This document shows positions 58,092 through 64,000 of a stretch of DNA of 64,000 nt, in pieces; the first letter of the stretch is position 1, and each line of letters starts with the position of its first letter. The position numbers and the translations under genes are program-made. The stretch covers positions 43,896,001 through 43,960,000 of the forward strand of contig CM114273.1 of NCBI GenBank assembly GCA_050084515.1. Direction: 5' to 3'. Below the pieces are notes generated by a model. It was not told the DNA's origin. It saw only the letters and a program-made list of their open reading frames with translations, and did no database searches. The DNA is from Blasia pusilla (Eukaryota > Marchantiophyta > Marchantiopsida > Blasiales).

Positions 58092-58720
58092 TTATCCCCT
58101 AGTAATTGCAAGATCCAGGGACCCTCTGTTGTTGACCTTGACCCCAACGGTTTCCACCATCATCACCTTGTGATTGTGTCTGGTACTGATTCGTAGTTGA
58201 TTGAGTGACATTATATTGAGTGCCTCTTCCTCCATACGTTTGATTTCCATCATGACCACGTCAGCTTGTACCACGATCCGTGCCTCTGTTTGATCCATAA
58301 CATGTAAATAAAACATTCTCTTGTAGACTAGACGAGCTACCGCTGCCTACGAGGCGCATCTCTTCACAGTTTAATAGTGGGACTAACTCTTGAAAGGTTG
58401 GATACTTCTCTCTTACATAGATAGAGATCTCAAAGGACTTATAATCCTTTGGAAGGCCTTGAAGAGTGAATAAAATCATATCATCATCTTCTACTCTTAC
58501 TCTAATGCTATTCAACTGATCAACAATATGTCTAATACTCAAAACATAATCATTGATGCTCAGTGATCCTTTTCTTACTTCGTTCAATTTCTGTTTCAAT
58601 TGAAGCTTTCTAACCTTTGTAAATATCTGGAACAACTTTTCCAATGCATCCCACGCCTCCTTTGGAATATCAACACCTTGAATGTGACCTATCATTGGCG
58701 AAGTGATCGTTATTGAAATC
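58092..58720 (-). pseudogene. Copia gag (UBN2-type) with zinc knuckle
   Basis: Contains EAWDALEKLFQ, KLQLKQKLNEVRKGSLSIND, DDDMILFTLQGLPKDYKSFE and FQELVPLLNCEEMRL, the standard copia gag. A CCHC-like CNY*GIKDHYAKFC follows at about 58060-58110, where a TAG takes the place of the second cysteine. Confidence 0.88.
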
Positions 58721-59442
58721 TAGTGGATTACTTACCTTTTGCGTTTGTTCCAAGCGCGAACATTCAAGTATGTTAAGTCACCTTCTAGCTTGGCCTCATC
58801 ACATATGACAAACTCCCATAGTTCTTGACCCATGAGAAATTATTTCATGTGAAACTTCCACACATTATAATTCTACTTATCTAGCTTCTCGCTTGTGATT
58901 GCTGTTGAGAAATACTCCATGACGAACGATTTCACTCACAAAAACGTAATTTCAGGCTCTCCACTGCTCCAATTGAAGCATAGATCTCTCAAACATAGAA
59001 ATCGACCTGAAATTTACCAAAATTGATCAACTATAAGAAAGAATCAGTCAAAATTGGCATGTAGAGAGCAAACTGCACAACTTTTCTTCACTTATTGCAC
59101 TTTCCTATACTGAAATTGCTACTGCAGAGCTCACAATGTAAAAATCAAGCGATTCTGGATAGGTTGGAATGCTCTCAACCAGCTCTACAAGATGGTAAGA
59201 ATGAGACTTTGGCATCGATCTGACTTATGTGGACCAGCTGGCTAAATCAAATGGAAAGCCCTAAAAACATGTCTAAAGTTTTATCACAGTCAAAGCTCCA
59301 CATGAAATCTGCACCCACTAAGCTCTGAACGAAATTTCCTTCTTCCAAATTGAAATTTTGTCTTCTCTTGCCTCTCTTCTCTCCTCAAACACCATGAATT
59401 TCAAGTGATGTTCTCCTATCGTTTTGATACCACGTAGAAAAC
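58721..59442. other. Copia 5' part of gag and leader
   Basis: Degenerate coding and leader sequence of the copia element between gag and the 5' LTR. A TGGTATCAAAAC primer-binding site (59421-59432, minus strand) adjoins the LTR. It differs from the tRNA-iMet complement by G-to-A. Confidence 0.6.
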
Positions 59443-59745
59443 TGCTAAAGAAGCATAATTGGTGTGAAACGGCTCTCACAGTCATTTACTACAATGGAAA
59501 ACGAAATTTTGCAATGAGAGAATGAGTGGAGACTCGTCCCCTTCTCAATTATATAGGGTATGTACAAGAAACCCTAACCCTAATCTTAACCACAGTCTCA
59601 AGTTAGACTAATTGTGATTAACTAACCCTAGTTAAGATAATCACGCTTAATTGACTAACCAAGATTAAGCTTTCGTACTTCGCGTGAGTACCAAATGTAG
59701 CAGTTCAGGTGTCTCATGAGCTTGATTGTAACTCAATCTTCAATA
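59443..59745 (-). repeat. 5' LTR of the copia element
   Basis: Partner of 53187-53488. The pair differs by scattered substitutions, which suggests moderate age. No clean target-site duplication could be identified. Confidence 0.9.
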
Positions 59746-61133
59746 GTAGTCAAGTTCAAAATCTCTCTCTAGTTCAACTAGGAACAACGTCGGCTTGTAA
59801 ACCGTTCTTAATCCTCCCTAATCGGTTTTTAATCCATTCCTAAACACCAATAATCAACTTGTAATCCGTTCTTAAACCCCTGTAATCAATTTCAAATCCT
59901 CAGTCTAATCCGATATATATTTAGCTCACGTCTCTTCTTCCTGCTCTTGCCATCCGTCCTAAATTAGCTGATTCGTAATGCATTACCAACCCCGAACCCT
60001 AATTGGACGAGTTGTACGCGACCTAGGGCCGAGCTCTGTCCATGGGGAGAGGCGGACAAACTCCGTTTAGCTATAGCGTGGAGCTTCGTCCATGGGGAGA
60101 GGCAGACGAATACCGTGTTGTTCATCCTACTATCATCACCCTAAACCATATATATTCCCCTTTCTGATATCCGATCTCCAATCTTCCCTAGTGATCGAGG
60201 CGCGCCAAGGTTGCAATGCAACCAAAGCGGCTAGAAGTAGCCGCTAGTCTAGGCGGCCTTCAATGCAAGGCCGTGGCTAAGTATGACCCTTGCAATTAAG
60301 AGGCAGGATGGATGGATTTCCATATGAAAGAGGAAAATATGAAATGAGACTTTAAATGATAATTGAGTTTAAAAAATGGGGAATGAGAAATGACATTGAA
60401 ACTTCTTCAAAATGAGGACTAAAAGATCTTTTATTTGTGCATCATACGAGCATGATAGCCATTAAAAATTATTATCAACTAGACTTCATAAAATATGCCA
60501 AAAGTCTAGTTGATAATAATTTTTTCAACATAAATTAGTCAAATTTTCTTGCTATCCATCTAGATCCACATGATTCTAGTTGAAGAGAGCTCACAAGAAA
60601 TTAAAAATTTCTTCAAGAGAAATTTGTATTTTTTCCAATCTAAATCCGTTGGAATCCAATTAACAAGAATGATTTATAAATAAATAATTTTCTCCAATTT
60701 AAATAAATTCAATTTTTTCATTAATTTATGTAAGAGTCTAATTAACTAGAACCTATAATAAATATTTAGAAATAGTTCAATACCAATGTATTAAATGAAG
60801 AATGGAAAAGAAAATCAATCTATCCATTTGACCACTTCATGATTTGTACGGGCCTCTCTACTTGAAAAAGATATATTTTTTTTGGTTCAAACTTATGATT
60901 TTTAGCTTAGTGCATAATATGATATACTAAATAATATTATGAACTTGAGTTTACTTCTATACAGTATATCCACTTTATTATAAAAGAAACCTCATAAGAG
61001 GACAAAGAAAGGTAATAACAATTCAAAAGAGGAGTAAAAAAATGCATACAAGAATGCAAAAAGAAAATGGCAACAAGCCAACGCAAACATCCGCTTAACG
61101 AGCTACACGATTGATAGCCTAAAATAAATCTGA
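59746..61133. other. Intergenic DNA with a snapback hairpin
   Basis: No gene. Two related 28-bp words (GAGCT..GTCCATGGGGAGAGGC.GAC.AA) lie at about 60031 and 60082. A perfect 23-bp inverted repeat lies at 60464-60524. The right part may be 3' UTR of the LINE. Confidence 0.55.
60464..60524. repeat. 23-bp perfect inverted repeat with 15-nt loop
   Basis: AAAAATTATTATCAACTAG.. is mirrored exactly by ..CTAGTTGATAATAATTTTT. It may be the tip of a foldback MITE or a small hairpin RNA locus; no wider symmetry was found. Confidence 0.85.
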
Positions 61134-61274
61134 CTAGAACACGAGTGGTTGGTCAGACGTGAATGGACGACGAGGCGAGCAACCCCCCACCACCTCCGCA
61201 CGACGTATCAATGCCAAGGCTTGTGCACATTGTAAGGTTACTGAGATGCATTGCCGAAAATAATTAGTAACTAC

Positions 61275-62275
61275 TGTCGCGCCCCTACTCTTCTTGAACG
61301 TCAATCTTTAGTGTTGCGGAAGCGTACGTTCAGTAGGTCACGAACTCATCGCCGATCTGCACCCAAACACGCACTCTCGTTAGTCGGGTCCGGGCCAACC
61401 AGCGTTCCAACGCACCGAGTCCTCAACTCGGTGTCTCATCAAGCTCAACCTTCCTTAGTTCCTACTTTCCAAAACATGGCAAGTCCTTCAAGACTTGGAA
61501 CAGACTTCCTGGTTAGTCCAGGGATCTGAAACGGCACTTACGCGCCTAGCGATCCCAACTATTCAACGGTCCTCGGGTGAGTTCCGAACCGAGACCCAAG
61601 TAATTGAGTCACGGGGTGAAATCCAAGAGGGATGTCTAAAATCGCCTCAATGGACTTGGTGCAGGTTTTCCAACCCAACGCCCAAACTCGCGTTCCGTTC
61701 CATGCCCTTGAGCGCCCGCGGCGCCCAAAGTGGGGTTTGGGTTCCAAGCACTCTCGGAGACCTTCCCCCTTACTAGTACTTCTGGGGTTCTCCAATAACC
61801 CCTCCCCTTTGGGAAAAGAGGGTCGGGCCCTTCATTGTGGCCCTCAACCCGACTCCACTTACAGTCGTTTTCGGATTGTTTCTCAGCTGCTTCTTATGCG
61901 TTTGCAGCGATCTTTAATGCGTTTGAAGTGGCTCTCCATAAGCTTTCCAACGCACCCTTATTTGTTCCAAACGCATCTCGGCGCTAAAAGTTATGGCCAT
62001 AAATACAGTCGGAAACTCTCAAACGCTAGTGGCGTTCCAAATCCGGATCTTTCCTTTGGCAACCCACTTCCTAGACTCGACTTCTTTCAAGTCTCATTCC
62101 GCGTTTGGTCCAGGTTTCTCGGTCACGACCACAACATCTGAAACGCGACGCCTCGCTCGCGTCTCGTCTCTTGTCTCCTCTTTGAGACTATTCCAACGCG
62201 CAGACCATCTTAGCGTGAGCCCGCTAATGTTCCGATGTTCCGCTTGGCACTTGTTTGGTCATGAGGGTCGCGAAA
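61275..62275 (-). mobile_element. Solo LTR of the TGTCGCG family, inserted in the LINE
   Basis: About 1001 bp, nearly identical along its length to 49572-50568. It is flanked by a perfect 5-bp target-site duplication ACTAC (61270-61274 and 62276-62280), and the last LTR base triplet is AAA where ACA is expected. The LINE reading frame runs out on the right and resumes on the left. Confidence 0.9.
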
Positions 62276-62913
62276 ACTACCGAGAGAGAAGGACTACGGG
62301 AAGGGGCAAGGTGATGATTCTCAAGGGAGTGATGAGCACATGTTTTGAGGAAAGTATCAAAAGACACATGTAAATGACCGAATACTTCCACTGCAAAAGG
62401 AATAAATCCATCAGTTGCATGTCTCACAACATAACTTAACTCCTTGATTCTTGCTGCAGCTTTGGCCGCCAAACCTTTGGTATATGTGGCTCGACACACC
62501 AAGTCAAACGTGTTGGATCAGCAACCACCACATCACCTAGTGTCCACAATCCACCTCAAGACATAACAAGATCCACTCTCCGACGAGAGGTTGCTTGTGT
62601 GGTTGAAGGTAGGACGTGGAGTTGCTCTTGCCCAATGGTGTATCCTACAGTACGAGCCACCAATGCTACCGCCTGTCTAATGACATCATGTGTGGCCATT
62701 CGTTCTCCACCATGTGCACATCGGAGAATATGGATATCCTTGGCATCAATGGGATCCCCGCATACACAATTCTGCACACCTAAGAGAGAAGGATGGGGAA
62801 GTCCAAGACGTAACCGCAAAGCTGTCGAGAATATACTTTGAGGAAGACGAAATGGAAGAATAAGTAAGCCACGTCCCCGCTCCAGTACCCTCACATGAAC
62901 ATGAACCCCGCGA

Positions 62914-63155
62914 TTCTCGGAGATATGCTCTTGAAGTCGATCAAGCCCTTCCGTAATCAATTGGTGAAAGGGATAGAATTTCCAGTACCCGATTCAGATC
63001 TCCAGTTGACATGAACATAGACGATATGATCCTCGATTAGAAACCTTGAAGCGAGGGATGCCTGGAGAGAATGGAAAAGTTGATTTAATGATAGAAGCAT
63101 CAAAATTCTCGGAGATATGCTCTTGAAGTCGATCAAGCCCTTCCGTAATCAATTG
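62914..63155. repeat. ~190-bp internal duplication in the LINE
   Basis: A 50-bp block (TTCTCGGAGATATGCTCTTG onward) recurs at 62914-62963 and 63106-63155, offset 192 bp. It encodes LITEGLDRLQEHISEN twice. Related words lie between and beyond. Confidence 0.88.
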
Positions 63156-64000
63156 ATCCCCTGAAAGGGGATAGAATTTCTTGGGTAGCAAGAGGAAGAA
63201 GAGCTCGTGCGAAACATCGAACTCAAAGCAGATCTCTTGAGAGGCGTTTGGTAGAGTCTCTTGGAAAGGTTGTTGTTGAAATAACAAGTCCCCTCCTCTA
63301 CATGGGCGATATGATCCATCAAGATAGGTGTATATCCTGGAGAAACCTTGAAGCCATAATCGGTGCCATAACTGGGTTGAAGAAGGTCCAAGGGTTGGCA
63401 CCAAAGACCAACGCCCAACTCCCAGAGAGCAATCGGGTTGAGGGCCAAGGTTGCGGGGAGCAAATGCATTTGATCCCCAGAAGTACTAGTGGAGGATAGT
63501 CCCACCCCTCCAAAAGAAATAGGCAAGATACCTTGTCGTGAAGCAAAGACACCAACCTCTCCCTCAAAGGTATTTGGGCCAAGAAGTTGACCAAAAGTTG
63601 CCAAGATAGAAGCATCAAAAGAGGCCAACCGATGTAAGAACCTTGAAGTAGGAGGACAAGTGCGAAGAAGGTAGGAAGGACGTCGTAGAAAACATTGGGA
63701 GAGAATCCCATAATCACTTGGGGATCCCCTAGATAAGGTAACAAATGAAGCCATTCCACGTCTTTCAAAAGGGCCTCATCCAAGAACTTTGAGACATAGT
63801 CGATGAAGCCAATTGGGACCCCAAGAACTCTAACCCCTTCAATGTAGATGGGAAAATCAAGAGTAGGTGGGATGAATGTTGAGGGAAGGCATGAAAGAGA
63901 CCATACTCCACATTTACTAGGTTGGACTTTAAGGTTTAAGAAAGAGAGTTGCTCCACGAAATGGGTATAAGCAAGAACCACTTCAGAAGGAGGACCTATA

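Larger units (their letters stand above)
53187..59745 (-). mobile_element. Ty1/copia retrotransposon with nested insertion
   Basis: Two LTRs of about 302 bp (53187-53488 and 59443-59745) flank a minus-strand gag-protease-integrase-RT-RNase H series, the copia order. A polypurine tract and a tRNA-iMet-type primer site adjoin the LTRs on the correct sides. All coding parts are broken by stops. A 1.26-kb foreign unit at 54825-56086 interrupts the RT domain. Without it the element is about 5.3 kb, the usual size for copia. Confidence 0.92.
61134..64000 (-). pseudogene. LINE-type reverse transcriptase relic, C-terminal part
   Basis: Minus-strand frames from the right edge show the end of a non-LTR RT (LNLKVQPSKCGVWSLSCLP, GVRVLGVPIGFIDYVSKFL), a variable region, then a C-terminal zinc-like domain CVCGDPIDAKDIHILRCAH followed by HDVIRQAVALV and RRRVDLVMS plus DVVVADP. 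The last resembles the PD-(D/E)XK endonuclease-like end of some plant LINEs, which is an inference. The ORF ends FRQCISVTLQCAQALALIRR to a TAG at 61134. The RT core lies beyond the window. It is broken by frameshifts, an internal duplication and a solo LTR. Confidence 0.75.

Overview
The window looks like nuclear DNA of a land plant, probably not a flowering plant, although the species cannot be read from the sequence. The evidence is two intron-rich genes with clear GT-AG introns, a CHUP1-family cytoskeletal gene, a plastid-targeted membrane transporter, and a dense load of plant-type Ty3/gypsy, Ty1/copia, MULE, Helitron and LINE remnants. All coordinates and exon joints below were worked out by hand from splice signals and reading-frame continuity.

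Only two genes look intact, both on the minus strand. The first (CDS 1623-8658, 14 exons, about 969 codons) is a CHUP1/IPGA1-superfamily protein with a proline-rich tract. The second (CDS 39117-46275, 12 exons, about 586 codons) is an AI-2E/PerM-type (UPF0118) multi-pass membrane protein with an N-terminal extension like a plastid transit peptide.

Between them lies AT-rich repeat territory. 11-17 kb is a Helitron cluster, with helicase remnants on both strands, two abutting Helitrons and a 190-bp mini-Helitron. 21.7-31.6 kb holds the most interesting object: a decayed minus-strand Ty3/gypsy retrotransposon in the order gag (two zinc knuckles), aspartic protease, C5-cytosine DNA methyltransferase, reverse transcriptase, RNase H, integrase, PHD finger. 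31.6-38.3 kb is mostly non-coding, with an unrecognised ORF pair at 37.5-38.3 kb.

Right of the second gene there is a C-rich upstream region, a CCGTCCGTC tandem array (47.3-47.9 kb), and a nest of elements: a MULE/SWIM transposase relic (49.4-52.8 kb), a copia element (53.2-59.7 kb) and a LINE relic (61.1-64.0 kb). Each of the three has been invaded by the same TGTCGCG...CGCGACA LTR family. In the MULE and the LINE it left solo LTRs. In the copia it left an unusual 1.26-kb unit whose LTR ends are inverted around a fragment of gypsy reverse transcriptase.

The strongest candidate for an unusual system is the retrotransposon that carries its own cytosine methyltransferase and a PHD chromatin reader. 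Most of its nonsense mutations sit where CAG or CGA codons would become TAG or TGA, as expected from deamination of methylated CHG and CG sites. Methyltransferase-bearing retrotransposons are known from a charophyte alga and from dinoflagellates, so the idea has precedent. This land-plant-like copy with a PHD tail deserves a proper comparison.
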